From assembly GCA_009746045.1 (NCBI GenBank), contig RPFO01000264.1, positions 622,001 through 682,000 of the forward strand: a stretch of 60,000 nt of DNA, written 5' to 3'. Below are positions 39,031-50,691 of this stretch, piece by piece (position 1 is the stretch's first letter; the number at the start of each line of letters is the position of its first letter). The notes beneath the pieces were generated by a model. That model was given only the letters and a program-made list of their open reading frames with translations. It did no database searches and was not told the DNA's origin. A program made the position numbers and the translations under genes. Origin of the DNA: Mesostigma viride (lineage: Eukaryota; Streptophyta; Mesostigmatophyceae; Mesostigmatales; Mesostigmataceae).

Positions 39031-41765
39031 AGTTTTATCAAGGAGACAAGATGAGGATAGTTTTATCAAGGAGACAAGATGAGGATAGTTTTATCAAGGA
39101 GACAAGATGAGGATAGTTTTATCAAGGAGACAAGATGAGGATAGTTTTATCAAGGAGACAAGATGAGGATAGTTTTATCAAGGAGACAAGATGAGGATAG
39201 TTTTATCAAGGAGACAAGATGAGGATAGTTTTATCAAGGAGACAAGATGAGGATAGTTTTATCAAGGAGACAAGATAAGGATAGTTTTATCAAGGAGACA
39301 AGATGAGGATAGTTTTATCAAGGAGACATGATGAGGATAGTTTTATCAAGGAGACAAGATGAGGATAGTTTTATCAAGGAGACAAGATGAGGATAGTTTT
39401 ATCAAGGAGACAAGATGAGGATAGTTTTATCAAGGAGACAAGATGAGGATAGTTTTATCAAGGAGACAAGATGAGGATAGTTTTATCAAGGAGACAAGAT
39501 GAGGATAGTTTTATCAAGGAGACAAGATGAGGATAGTTTTATCAAGGAGACAAGATGAGGATAGTTTTATCAAGGAGGCAAGATCAGGATAGTTTTATCG
39601 AGGAGACAAGATAAGGATAGTTTTATCAAGGAGACATGATGAGGATAGTTTTATCAAGGAGACAAGATGAGGATAGTTTTATCAAGGAGACAAGATAAGG
39701 ATAGTTTTATCAAGGAGACATGATGAGGATAGTTTTATCAAGGAGACAAGATGAGGATAGTTTTATCAAGGAGACAAGATGAGGATAGTTTTATCAAGGA
39801 GACAAGATAAGGATAGTTTTATCAAGGAGACAAGATAAGGATAGTTTTATCAAGAAGGCAAGATGAGGATAGTTTTATCAAGGAGACAAGATAAGGATAG
39901 TTTTATCAAGGAGACAAGATAAGGATAGTTTTATCAAGGAGGCAAGATGAGGATAGTTTTATCAAGGAGACAAGATGAGGATAGTTTTATCAAGGAGACA
40001 AGATAAGGATAGTTTTATCAAGGAGACAAGATGAGGATAGTTTTATCAAGGAGACATGATAAGGATAGTTTTATCAAGGAGACAAGATGAGGATAGTTTT
40101 ATCAAGGAGACAAGATGAGGATAGTTTTATCAAGGAGACAAGATGAGGATAGTTTTATCAAGGAGACAAGATGAGGATAGTTTTATCAAGGAGACAAGAT
40201 GAGGATAGTTTTATCAAGGAGACAAGATGAGGATAGTTTTATCAAGGAGACAAGATGAGGATAGTTTTATCAAGGAGACAAGATGAGGATAGTTTTATCA
40301 AGGAGACAAGATGAGGATAGTTTTATCAAGGAGACAAGATGAGGATAGTTTTATCAAGGAGACAAGATGAGGATAGTTTTATCAAGGAGGCAAGATAAGG
40401 ATAGTTTTATCAAGGAGACAAGATGAGGATAGTTTTATCAAGGAGACAAGATGAGGATAGTTTTATCAAGGAGGCAAGATAAGGATAGTTTTATCAAGGA
40501 GACAAGATGAGGATAGTTTTATCAAGGAGGCAAGATAAGGATAGTTTTATCAAGGAGACAAGATAAGGATAGTTTTATCAAGAAGGCAAGATGAGGATAG
40601 TTTTATCAAGGAGACAAGATGAGGATAGTTTTATCAAGGAGACAAGATGAGGATAGTTTTATCAAGGAGACAAGATAAGGATAGTTTTATCAAGGAGACA
40701 AGATGAGGATAGTTTTATCAAGGAGACAAGATAAGGATAGTTTTATCAAGGAGACAAGATGAGGATAGTTTTATCAAGGAGGCAAGATGAGGATAGTTTT
40801 ATCAAGGAGACAAGATGAGGATAGTTTTATCAAGGAGACAAGATGAGGATAGTTTTATCAAGGAGACATGATGAGGATAGTTTTATCAAGGAGACAAGAT
40901 AAGGATAGTTTTATCAAGGAGACAAGATGAGGATAGTTTTATCAAGGAGACAAGATGAGGATAGTTTTATCAAGGAGACAAGATGAGGATAGTTTTATCA
41001 AGGAGACAAGATGAGGATAGTTTTATCAAGGAGACAAGATGAGGATAGTTTTATCAAGGAGACAAGATGAGGATAGTTTTATCAAGGAGACAAGATGAGG
41101 ATAGTTTTATCAAGGAGACAAGATGAGGATAGTTTTATCAAGGAGACAAGATGAGGATAGTTTTATCAAGGAGACAAGATGAGGATAGTTTTATCAAGGA
41201 GACATGATGAGGATAGTTTTATCGAGGAGACAAGATGAGGATAGTTTTATCAAGGAGACAAGATGAGGATAGTTTTATCAAGGAGACAAGATGAGGATAG
41301 TTTTATCAAGGAGACAAGATGAGGATAGTTTTATCAAGGAGACAAGATGAGGATAGTTTTATCAAGGAGACAAGATGAGGATAGTTTTATCAAGGAGACA
41401 AGATGAGGATAGTTTTATCAAGGAGACAAGATGAGGATAGTTTTATCAAGGAGACAAGATGAGGATAGTTTTATCAAGGAGACAAGATGAGGATAGTTTT
41501 ATCAAGGAGACAAGATGAGGATAGTTTTATCAAGGAGACAAGATGAGGATAGTTTTATCAAGGAGACAAGATGAGGATAGTTTTATCAAGGAGACAAGAT
41601 GAGGATAGTTTTATCAAGGAGACAAGATGAGGATAGTTTTATCAAGGAGACAAGATGAGGATAGTTTTATCAAGGAGACAAGATGAGGATAGTTTTATCA
41701 AGGAGGCAAGATGAGGATAGTTTTATCAAGGAGACAAGATGAGGATAGTTTTATCAAGGAGACAA
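39031..41765. repeat. 28-bp minisatellite, block 1 (~98 copies)
   Basis: The unit reads GATGAGGATAGTTTTATCAA then GGAGACAA. Variants are mainly GATAAGG, GACATGAT and GAGGCAAG. It begins directly after the NPL stop codon and ends at the left terminus of the plus-strand DIRS-like element. There are no spacers, so it is not a CRISPR array. It has no coding potential. Confidence 0.97.
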
Positions 41766-41924
41766 TTGGTGAGCTATGCTCATTTTATCTATGACTAACC
41801 TGCTGAGCGGAGAATGCAACGCCGTATAGCACAAAAAGAAAAGATAATTTTAGAAAAAAATATTTTTTGTGCTGGCACCCGTACCCCAGCCACCCAGGTA
41901 GGGGTTGGTTGGACAGGGGGTTGC

Positions 41925-41931
41925 TATAAAA
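41925..41931 (+). promoter_or_regulatory. TATA box of the family-A terminus
   Basis: TATAAAA in GCTATAAAAGGTGGGC lies about 115 bp upstream of the ORF1 start. It is preserved in the deletion derivative at 46,814-46,820 and mutated to TTTAAAA in the copy near 54,919. Confidence 0.6.
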
Positions 41932-42041
41932 GGTGGGCTTCCATTCTAGGGAAGCAGGTTGTTTCTTTTGCCTGAGAACCTCACGTGACCACATCACAAA
42001 AAACAAAACGCAAGATAACACATCAAGCAGTATAACCCACC

Positions 42042-43139
42042 ATGACCACAGTGACAGCCCCAGCCCGGAATTTCCTAGCGAAACTCAAGCAAGCAGCCAA
42101 GGAGGGATGCACCCCAAAGGAGGCCGCCACTGCGGTCCAGAAGATCCTAGGGGAGGGGGTTTGGCTAGAGCGGATCCAGAAGCTCACTCCGGGGCGTGCC
42201 AAGAACGTCATGGACGTCTGGAGGAAAGGGGGTTTGTCAGCGACTGGGATGGGGAGGAGGCCCTGGCCGATGTGCTAGCAGCGCAACTGGGGGAGGCTAT
42301 TGCAGAGCCGGATCCACCAGTGTCAGCAGGTGCGGTGGGAACGGGGGTGTTCCCCCTTCGGCAGGTGGAAGCGGAGGGGCGGGGCATGGTGGAGCGGGCG
42401 CTGGGGAGGACGATGGCGCCCTGGGGCGATCGACCAGGCTGTGGCGGACCTGACCGAAACATAGGTCGGCTGCTGGGGACCGAGACGGGCTATGCAACGC
42501 CAGCTGGAGGGCTTCCATCCCGGCCGGGCAACGCCCGCACTGGCGGAGATATTGGCGACCTGATATCGGCCATGTCGAAGCTGCTGGACCAGGCAAAGAC
42601 TCCAGCAGCTGCAAGCCCAGCCGCAGCGACGACTGCTGGCAGGCTGGCGCGCACGAAGGGGGTGGCGCTGAGCGGGCATGCAGTGCCGGTCCTGGTGAGC
42701 AACATGCTGGAGGCGGTGCTGCCGGGATGCTGGACTACGCGGAGAGCGTGGGGGGGAAGTCCATCCGTGCATCGTTAATGCTGACGATGCACGGCAGCTC
42801 AGCCAGCGGGGAGAGGCGGATGCTGCTCCTGCAGATGGCAGGAATTCTGGACACGATGGTGACAGAATTTGGCTACTGGGCCACGCCACGCTCCGAAGTA
42901 ATTCTGGAGCTGGCAGCAGCCGAGTACCTGGCAAAGCTGATCACGGCATGCCAGCTGGTGGATGTGGGGTCGACGGGTGGAAGGGGACTCCGTCGGCAAT
43001 GCTGCCATTCCAGGAGGGTGGAGCAATGCTGGCGTCTCCGGCGGTGCGGGCGGCGATGAGCATGGGGAAGCTGCAGCACAAGCTGGAGCAGGGTCCCGGC
43101 AAGAAGGGGCAGGGCGGCCCGTCCAACAACAACAAGTGA
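42042..43139 (+). pseudogene. gag-like ORF1 of family A, frameshifted
   Basis: Starts at MTTVTAPARNFLAKLKQAAK with a basic helical head. It then continues in other frames through LADVLAAQLGEAIAEPD, an Ala-rich linker, and a helical region (ILDTMVTEFGYWATPRSEV). It ends with MLASPAVRAAMSMGKLQHKL and a Gly/Lys/Asn tail. At least three frame changes are needed. Similarity of the tail to ORF1 of copies B and C supports a shared structural role. Confidence 0.65.
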
Positions 43140-43335
43140 GGGAGCGGTGCCTTCTTCCACTACCTCTTCCAGCACCCCTGCCACCTCGTGACTGGTGGCA
43201 GCAGGTACGCTCAGGCCGTAGGCGCGATAGGATGAGTCGGGCTTTTAATGCTCGCACACTAGCCTGTCAGACGGTTAGGGCGTTAAACTGGATGGGGGGG
43301 GGGGGCGAGACCCGCCTGCTGTAGATTCAGCCCGT

Positions 43336-45290
43336 GTGCCCGGGCCTCTGCAGCAGGCGGCCCTAGATGGGATCGATGATGCTTGCAGGTCCTTTGTCCG
43401 CCGGAACGGTGGTTCCGTAGCGGCAATGGCAGGATCTGTAGTGGATGGGGGTGAATATGCTGAAGGAGCCCCTTACGAACCGTTAGTGGCCGCACGCTTG
43501 GCTTTGCCTGGTCCGGGGGAAGGTGGCCAAGTGGATGTGCTGAACTTACTACCCCCCTCTTGGGGAGCAATTTTGAATGATGAGAGTAGGATGGTACGGA
43601 CGCTGAGCCCAGCAGAGCGGATCTTGCAGAAGTCGATGCGGATCTCGCGGGGGTGTAGCATGGAGGAGTTCGCGCGGGTTTGCACGGTGTGTGTGGAGAG
43701 GGGGATTTTGGGTGGATTTTTTGAGGAGGAGCCGCCTATGGTGAACGGTACTTTTGGGGTCGGAAAGCCCGACGGCCGTATACGGCTGATTGTGGACAAC
43801 CGGCGTGGCAACATGCCACTACCAGATCCTATGCCCGCTTTTTTACCACACCTTGGCGTGATTTGCGATTTGCCCACGCGCGCTGGGGAGGATGTTTTTG
43901 GGGGCGTATCAGATTTGGATTCGTACTACAACAGACTCCGCCTGCCAGTTTGGATGCGGCGGTACTGTGCGTGGATGCCGGTGTGGTCGGATCTGGTGGG
44001 CCTGAGTGGGGCTCGTCGGAAGGTGTGGCCGTGGATGTTGTGCTGGCCAATGGGCAACAAGCTGGCCGTCGCCGTGGCCCAGTGTGTGCATCAGTCTGTG
44101 TTGTACCGCTGTGGCCCCAAGCCGCCGTTGGAGGCTAGTCGTGGGCTGAGCATCAACATGTCCGCGCTGATCCTGGTGGCGGAGGCCAACGAGGCGGGGG
44201 AGACCGTCCGGCTGAGGCTGGAGGAGGACCCTGCTGCGCCCTTGGCGCCCTCGCCGTGCTTCGAATCTCGGCAGGATCTGGAAGGTATGCATGCTGTGAC
44301 GATCGATGACCTCCATTTCACCCACTGTGCGTCGGTGGATGGGGTGAATCAGCAGCTAGATCGTGTTCAGGCTGCCTACGCCGCTGTTGGGCTGGTGCAG
44401 AAGTCTGACAAGGTGGTACGGGCGACAGCAGAGCAGACTGGTGTGCAGGCGGTGGGGTCATTCACCAAAGAGATGGTGACGTGGTGCCTGTTCCTGAGCG
44501 TGTGGTGGCAGTTATCGCCGCTACTCATAGAATCTTAGATCGCGGGTTTACATACTACCGCGAACTTAGTTCTGTGCTTGGGAAGTGGGTGTGGATGCAT
44601 CTGCTGTGCCGCCCCATGCTTTCGGTGTGGTCTGAGACGTACCGGCTGCTAGCAGCCATGAATGCCTCCCTGCCTGGGCGCCGCTGGCGCCTCCCTGCGG
44701 GGGCCCGCCAGGAGCTTCAGGCGGCGATCGACCTGGCCCCCTTTTTGAGGGCGGCCAGGGCCCGGCCCCTTTCTGACCGGGTCGTCGCAAGTGATGCGAG
44801 CGGCTCCGGCGGTGGGGTGGTCTACAGGGACCTGCCTGGGGCCGATTGTGCCCGGCTGGCGACCCGGCGCGAAGCGCGGGGGTGGCGGACGACAGCTTTA
44901 ACGTCTGGGGAGGACTGGGACCTGGAGCGCATGGAGGAGGGGGACTACAGCCTGCTGGATAGTGGCCACTGGCGTACGGCACTGTCCTACCGGTGGCGGG
45001 GGCAGCCTAACCACATCAACGTCAAGGAGGCGATTGCTGCGACACAGGGGGTCGAGTGGTCGTGCCGGACCAAGGCGTGTCGAGGTAAGCGAGTCGTCCG
45101 GCTCGTAGACTCCAGTGCTGTGGTGGGGGCGTTTGTCAGAGGGCGGTCGTCTTCCTACCGCTCAACCAGCTGGTTCGGCGCTACTGCGCTCTGTCACTGG
45201 CTGGCGACATGCAGAGCCACTGGGTCTGGGTGGCTACCGACCACAACCCAGCTGACAAGGCCAGTCGGCGTGGCGCTTGGATTCCTGACT
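43336..45290 (+). pseudogene. RT-RNase H of family A
   Basis: The RT begins in a 400-aa ORF (43,336-44,538). It contains FGVGKPDGRIRLIVDNRRG, then VSDLDSYYNRLRLP (motif A) and AVTIDDLHFTHC (motif C, about 44,296-44,331). After a frame change at about 44,480 comes the thumb (GKWVWMHLLCRPMLSVW), then RNase H with RVVASDASGSGGGVVYRD (Asp), HINVKEAIAATQGVEW (Glu), RVVRLVDSS (Asp) and, after a second frame change, WVATDHNPADKASR (last Asp). All catalytic acids are present across frames. The ATG at 43,336 is the first in frame. The true start may be upstream. Confidence 0.8.
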
Positions 45291-45301
45291 TGACCCGGTG
45301 T

Positions 45302-46263
45302 GGTGACGTGCATCCCAACCCTGGGCCTGAGGGGGCGCGACGCCCTCGGGACTTGGCACTTTTGGAGGGCACAGTCAACCCTGTGTCTACCTTGCCAGCG
45401 TACCGGCGTGCGGCGGCTGTCTACGTGGCGTGGGCGCCACCTGGCCCTGTCGACCCAGCTGACGCGGAAGCCATTTTCTGTGAGTGGATTTCTGCTGTCT
45501 ACCATGCCAGAGGCGGGCGGGGGCGTACCTTATGCCAGCATGCCAAGGCCTGTCTGCACCTGTACTACCCCGACATTGTTCGGAATTGGGTACTGGCGGA
45601 CCGCCTGCTAGCAGGTTGGCAGCGGCTTGTTCCGGCTGTCAGCCCTCCGCCTATGCCCTGGCGCCTTTGCTATTTCACTGCCCTGTTGCTAGTTTCACGT
45701 CGACAGGTGCATTTGAGTGCGTTGATTATTATTGCTTTCCAGCAGTATTTACGCATTAGCGAGGCGCTAGGGCTGCGGGTTCGGGATGTGGCTCATCCCG
45801 GCCACCCCCTTCTCGAGCCAGGGCCCATGGTCGGTGCCCTTGTGCTGCGCAACCCCAAAACTGCGCAGGGGGCGGCCCAGCACGTCCTCGTCCGGGATCC
45901 ACTTTCTTTGTGGCTCCTGCGACGTCTGACGGCTGGCCAGCCCCCGGATGCACTCCTCTTTCGGGCTTAACGTACAGCCAGGCTAGGCAGCAGTGGGAGG
46001 CTGTGCAGGCCCGCATGGGCATCCCAGGGATGTTTTCTTTTCACAGCCTCCGGCATGGGGGGGCGACGCACGACGCCATCGCTGGCGAGTCGCCGGAGGC
46101 CATCCAGCTGCGCGGCCGGTGGGCTTCGGCCCTCTCGGTCACGCGCTACATTGGCCTCCACCGCAGCCTCCTGGGGCGCGACATCCCACCCGCCCTCTGG
46201 GCTCAGGCCCTGGGTTTTGACCCAGCGGCTTTCCGGCGCCACTTCGGTGGCGTCGAGTTTTGA
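45302..46263 (+). pseudogene. Tyrosine recombinase of family A, catalytic residues complete
   Basis: It begins at the 2A-like GDVHPNPGP (45,302-45,328). An N-terminal core-binding region (LPAYRRAAAVYVAW) is followed by the catalytic domain. That domain has [17 protein letters not shown] (Arg I), FHSLRHGGATHDAIAG (His and Arg II at 46,042-46,053), LRGRWAS and SVTRYIGLHR (Tyr). One frame break near 45,960 separates Arg I from the rest. Recombinases of this type insert a circular DNA copy without DDE chemistry. Confidence 0.8.
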
Positions 46264-46655
46264 CGTCCTCCTGTTTTTATCTCTCGTCTTTTAGCTATCA
46301 ACTGACCTCACCCTTGTGTGGGAGGTCAGGGGGGAAATGGTTTAACTAACCCGAGGGTGAACCTGGGTTGGGACAAAGTACCCCCATAGCTAGGTAGTTT
46401 AAGTTTTCTTTTTTGCATGTCCTACGTATTTTCGGCTGTTAGCCATGTAAGGAGATGTGGGTAGAGCAGGGGCACAGCTGCTGTGGGCTGGCCCTGCACA
46501 TTCACATAGTGTGCTCACCCTAGCATACAGATGGCCGTGTTGCCATCTGGTAGACATGTCTGTGTTATTCCACCGTATAGAGCTAGCACACATATTGTAA
46601 TAAATTTGATGTTTTGTGGTGATGCATGCAAAGCAAGGCAAGGCCAGAAATGGAT

Positions 46656-47084
46656 TTGGTGAGCTATGCTCATTTTATCTATGACTAACCTGCTGAGCGG
46701 AGAATGCAACGCCGTATAGCACAAAAAGAAAAGATAATTTTAGAAGAAATATTTTTTGTGCTGGCACCCGTACCCCAGCCACCCAGGTAGGGGTTGGCTG
46801 GACAGGTGGTTGCTATAAAAGGTGGGCTTCCATTCTAGGGAAGCAGGTTGTTTCTTTTGCCTCCCACCCACCCACCCTGGCAAAAGGGGTAGAGCAGGGG
46901 CACAGCTGCTGTGGGCTGGCCGTGCACATTCACATAGTGTGCTCACCCTAGCATACAGATGGCCGTGTTGCCATCTGGTAGACATGTCTGTGTTATTCCA
47001 CCGTATAGAGCTAGCACACATATTGTAATAAATTTGATGTCTTGTGGAGATGCATCAAAGCAAGGCAAGGCCAGAAATAGATGG
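46656..47084 (+). mobile_element. Deletion derivative of family A, head to tail
   Basis: The 5' arm (46,656-46,862, including hairpin and TATA box) is joined through CCCACCCACCCACC to the 3' arm (46,887-47,084). All coding sequence is missing. It abuts the 3' end of the full element with no bases between. Confidence 0.85.
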
Positions 47085-47409
47085 TAAGGATAGTTTTATC
47101 AAGGAGACAAGATGAGGATAGTTTTATCAAGGAGACAAGATGAGGATAGTTTTATCAATGAGACAAGATGAGGATAGTTTTATCAAGGAGACAAGATGAG
47201 GATAGTTTTATCGAGGAGACAAGATGAGGATAGTTTTATCAAGGAGACAAGATGAGGATAGTTTTATCAAGGAGACAAGATGAGGTAGTTTTATCAAGGA
47301 GACAAGATAAGGATAGTTTTATCAAGGAGACAAGATAAGGATAGTTTTTTCAAGGAGACAAGGTAAGGATAGTTTTATCAAGGAGACTAGGTAAGGATAG
47401 TATTATCAA
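47085..47409. repeat. 28-bp minisatellite, block 2 (~11.5 copies)
   Basis: Same unit as block 1, but more diverged towards its right end (TTTTTTCAAGG, GACTAGGTAAGG). It lies between two DIRS-like insertions. Confidence 0.95.
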
Positions 47410-47580
47410 CCGTGGAACTCCAGGGTAACCAAACTCTTTATTAAAAAGTGAATGGAGCACATGCAAAGGGCAGGCCACATCCCGGCCGCCGATGCTCATG
47501 CGAACACTTATTGCTTGTCACAGGCTATGCCTTGCCCTTACATCCCTCTCTGGCGATCCATGTCAGGGGCAAAGAACCCG

Positions 47581-48662
47581 TCACAAGTAGAAACGAAAAA
47601 CCAAACTAGAAAGAGGGCAATTGCAAAATAGCCTGCCATGCCCGAGGGGGGCGGCGGTGGCCATGGCCCGAAGAAGAATCTCAGGAAGCTCCACCTCCAA
47701 ACTGCGGTGCAAGCCCACATAATGGGCAACCGTGGAGCTGCTAAGCCAGCCCCCCCTGCCCTGGATGTCCCCTGTGCTGCGACCCTCGAGGAAATCATGA
47801 GTAGCACCCCCGTTCCACAGCCTGTGAATGGCGAAAATCTGGGCAACCCCCAAGGCCTGAGTCGCATCCTGCCAAATGCGCCTTAAGTGCGGGCAGGTGA
47901 AAGGGAACACGGCCTCCCAAGCGTGCATGCCCGCGATGCAGTGGCGGAGGATGGTTTCAGACATCACATCTTCTACCACCGCCGACTGAGTCGTGCCCTT
48001 AGAGGTCTTGGTAGACCTCGACAGCAGGGCGCCCAGCTGAGCCGGCCCAAGCCGAACGTCAGGATGGAGGCGCACATGGCCAACGCGGAGGTTCAGCGCC
48101 TCCGAGATTCGCAGGTAATGGCGGAACACGATGACCACCAGCAGGCCCGCAAGGCGCTGACCTTGCAGTACCATCGTGTTGGCAAGTGCAAACGCCGCCT
48201 CCCATGGAATCGAAGGAGGGGCACGGGGTGGCACAAGGTTTCCCACCCAGCGAGGACGCCACGGGCCAAGTCCCACCGCTTCACCATACTGGGATAATAA
48301 AGTTGCAACCCCATCAAGGCATGGACACACGTCTGGCGGCTGAATCCCCGAAAGTCAGCCCAGGCAACATACACACAAAATGTCTCTTCCAGGGTGTCAG
48401 CGCATGACGATGACCTCTCTGCCCGGCCACCAGCCTCCCACCACCAAGTAAATAGAGAATCAAGGCCACGACGGTAGGCCAGCAAGGTAGCCGGCTTTAC
48501 TTTCCCCTCTAGCAATGGAAGGTAGCTAACAGGTGCAGGGGGGCCCGGGTTAGGATGGATGCCTTCCGCGGTCCGGTCACGCACCCAGCCTGCCAAGAAA
48601 GTCGCCATGGACTGACAGCGAGAAACGCCATCGGCGGGTTGAAGGGCACTCGGCGTCCACAC
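47581..48662 (-). pseudogene. Tyrosine recombinase of copy B
   Basis: The frame runs from [11 protein letters not shown] (48,540-48,563) through [37 protein letters not shown] and [10 protein letters not shown] frame change near 48,180 joins the two halves. The box normally HxxR reads HRLW (Trp at 47,815-47,817), as in copy C. An Arg-to-Trp change needs one base and would be expected to abolish catalysis. Confidence 0.8.
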
Positions 48663-48663
48663 T

Positions 48664-50328
48664 GCTTGTTGAGCTTGTAGGATGATGACCGCCCCTTAGC
48701 CAAGAAGCCCAACGCCGGGGTGGAGTCCACCAACCTCACCACCCGCTTGCCTCCGTTTGCCAGGCTGCACGCACTCCTCTCCACGCCCTTCACTGCGGCC
48801 CACACCTCCTTCTCGTTGATGTGCATTCCCGGATCCCGCCAACGACTCCTGACCCCATCCCGCCATTGCTGGCTAGTGATTCAATGCTTGTTGCGCCCGC
48901 GCGCTCGGCGACCTGGGGCCAGCGTAGGCCACCTGAGTCGGTATGAGCAAAGTCGGGTAAGCACACTTGCCCGCGCTAGCTCCGTCACATTCCCTGGCTC
49001 CATCGTAGCGTAGACAACACCTTGCCCGTAGGTCGATGCGTCAGACGCGACAACCTCACGTGCCAAAGGTGCCCTTCAGTCAAGCCTTAGCATAGGAGCC
49101 AAGACCAGGGCACACTCTTAACTCCTCTCTCACCCCGGCCCACAGCACCCGCGACCGCTGCCCCCACCCTTGCAGGCTGATGAATTTGAAACATCGCTGC
49201 CAGATGGACAAGCAGCTGCGGCTTAACATCTGCAGCCACAACCACCGCCCCATGATGGCAGCCAGCTCCTCAGCCGTAGCTCGGCCACGTGTGAGCATAG
49301 GCTGTGTGTTGGCGATCACAAGGGTGAGCTGCTTGACCGTTGGTTCCAGCACGCCGTTCCGTGAGTGCACCACCCCCAGGGCTTCTAGCTCGCCCCCTTC
49401 CAGGCTGGCCATCTTAGTCTTCTCCTTAGACAGCACAAGGTTGCTAGGAAGGTAGCCTTCCTCAATAGCGCACGTGATGAGCTGGTTCACCGCCTCACAG
49501 GTCCGCCCCTTGCTGGCCGCCAAGTCATCGATGGTGATGGACAGCATGGGGGCAGGGGGGGTTTCCAGGTCGCCGGATCTGAAGCTCCGCGGCGCTCTCC
49601 TCCTTGTACTCAATGGCCAAACGCAGCGGCTGGCCACACTCATCGCGCACCAAGGTGAGCTCACCTGCGCTTGAGAGGTAGTTGACCTGGCGCCTCGGAT
49701 CCAGGGCACCGGTCATGTAGAGCACCATCTCATGGATGGCATCCCCCAACGCCCCGCATGGGAATGCCCCATGACCAGCACCTTGAGCACGGGCCACACC
49801 CTCCGCCTTGGCCCTGCCAGGCCCACGCTAGTAGACCACACACTAGTAAGCCCTTGGTAGTCCCACCACCACTCGGGCACCTCGATGCAGTAGTTGTATG
49901 ACACGAGGTTACTCTTGGCGCTGTAGCACCATGCAGCCCTTGATGTAGACCTCCACGAGGATGCCCAGGTGGGGGAGCAGGATCTTGGGGGGGGTCCACC
50001 CACAGCAGGTTGCCCATCTTCCTGTTGACAATGAACCATAGCTCACCCACCCCCTTGGCCACTCCAAAACGGCCATCCACCCACTTGGGCCGCCTCTCTA
50101 GGAACGTTTCCATGCCCACGCCCGCTGCCCGGCTCATGAGCTTGCCCCATACAGCAATGGAGCATCCCCGGCTGCCGGCTTGGGCACATTCCAATACCTT
50201 GCCCTCGCCGCGACCGCTGGCTTGATGCAGTTCTCTTCGCTGGCATATATCTCCCGCCAGCTTGGCCGCATAGCCAACAGGTCGAGCAGCCGTGCCTTCC
50301 CCGCCACCTCCGCCTTTGGCAAACTCAC
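48664..50328 (-). pseudogene. RT-RNase H of copy B
   Basis: It carries the same domains as copy [19 protein letters not shown] at the N-side, motif [11 protein letters not shown] (49,524-49,535), the first Asp region [13 protein letters not shown] and RNase [16 protein letters not shown] and VVRLVDS. Frame breaks differ in part from copy C, for example near 49,760 and 49,920. Confidence 0.75.
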
Positions 50329-50691
50329 TGCGTCCGCGCGCAGTTGTTCGTATTTACTCTGCTTCCCATATAGTAGTATTGCATCAGCACCTTCTTGCTC
50401 CTGGCCTGTCGCAACGCCCCCAACGCGGCGACTGTGCCAGGTGCAATGCTTCTTGACCCTTGCAAGGGCCTCCTCCCTCCCCTTAGAGCACGCCCCTCTA
50501 GGGTTAGGAGGAGGGTCTGCCCCCCCCCCACAGCCAATTAAGCCAACGTACTACCTTGCATTGCAGTGTGTACTCGCCGTGGCGGCGCGTGGCACGCTGT
50601 CGCCGGCGGGCCGATCTCACCCTGCCCCATGCGGTGTACGCTGGCCTGAGTGGGTATGGCAGCGGGAAAAAGGAGCGGTCCCGCTGGGATT

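Larger units (their letters stand above)
41766..46655 (+). mobile_element. DIRS-like tyrosine-recombinase retroelement, family A
   Basis: A 4.9-kb plus-strand element starts at TTGGTGAGC-hairpin-CATTTTATCTATGAC and ends at GCCAGAAATGGA. Order is a promoter with a TATA box, gag-like ORF1, RT, RNase H and tyrosine recombinase on one strand. It is a different family from copies B and C, but shares domain order and a 2A-like motif before the recombinase. Reading frame breaks occur in ORF1, between RT and RNase H (~44,480), within RNase H (~45,190) and in the recombinase (~45,960). Confidence 0.85.

Noticed and set aside
39031-41765. CRISPR-like array of 28-bp repeats
   Set aside because: The units are contiguous with no unique spacers, there are no cas genes, and the context is eukaryotic. 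The 79-bp and 49-bp arrays fail for the same reason.
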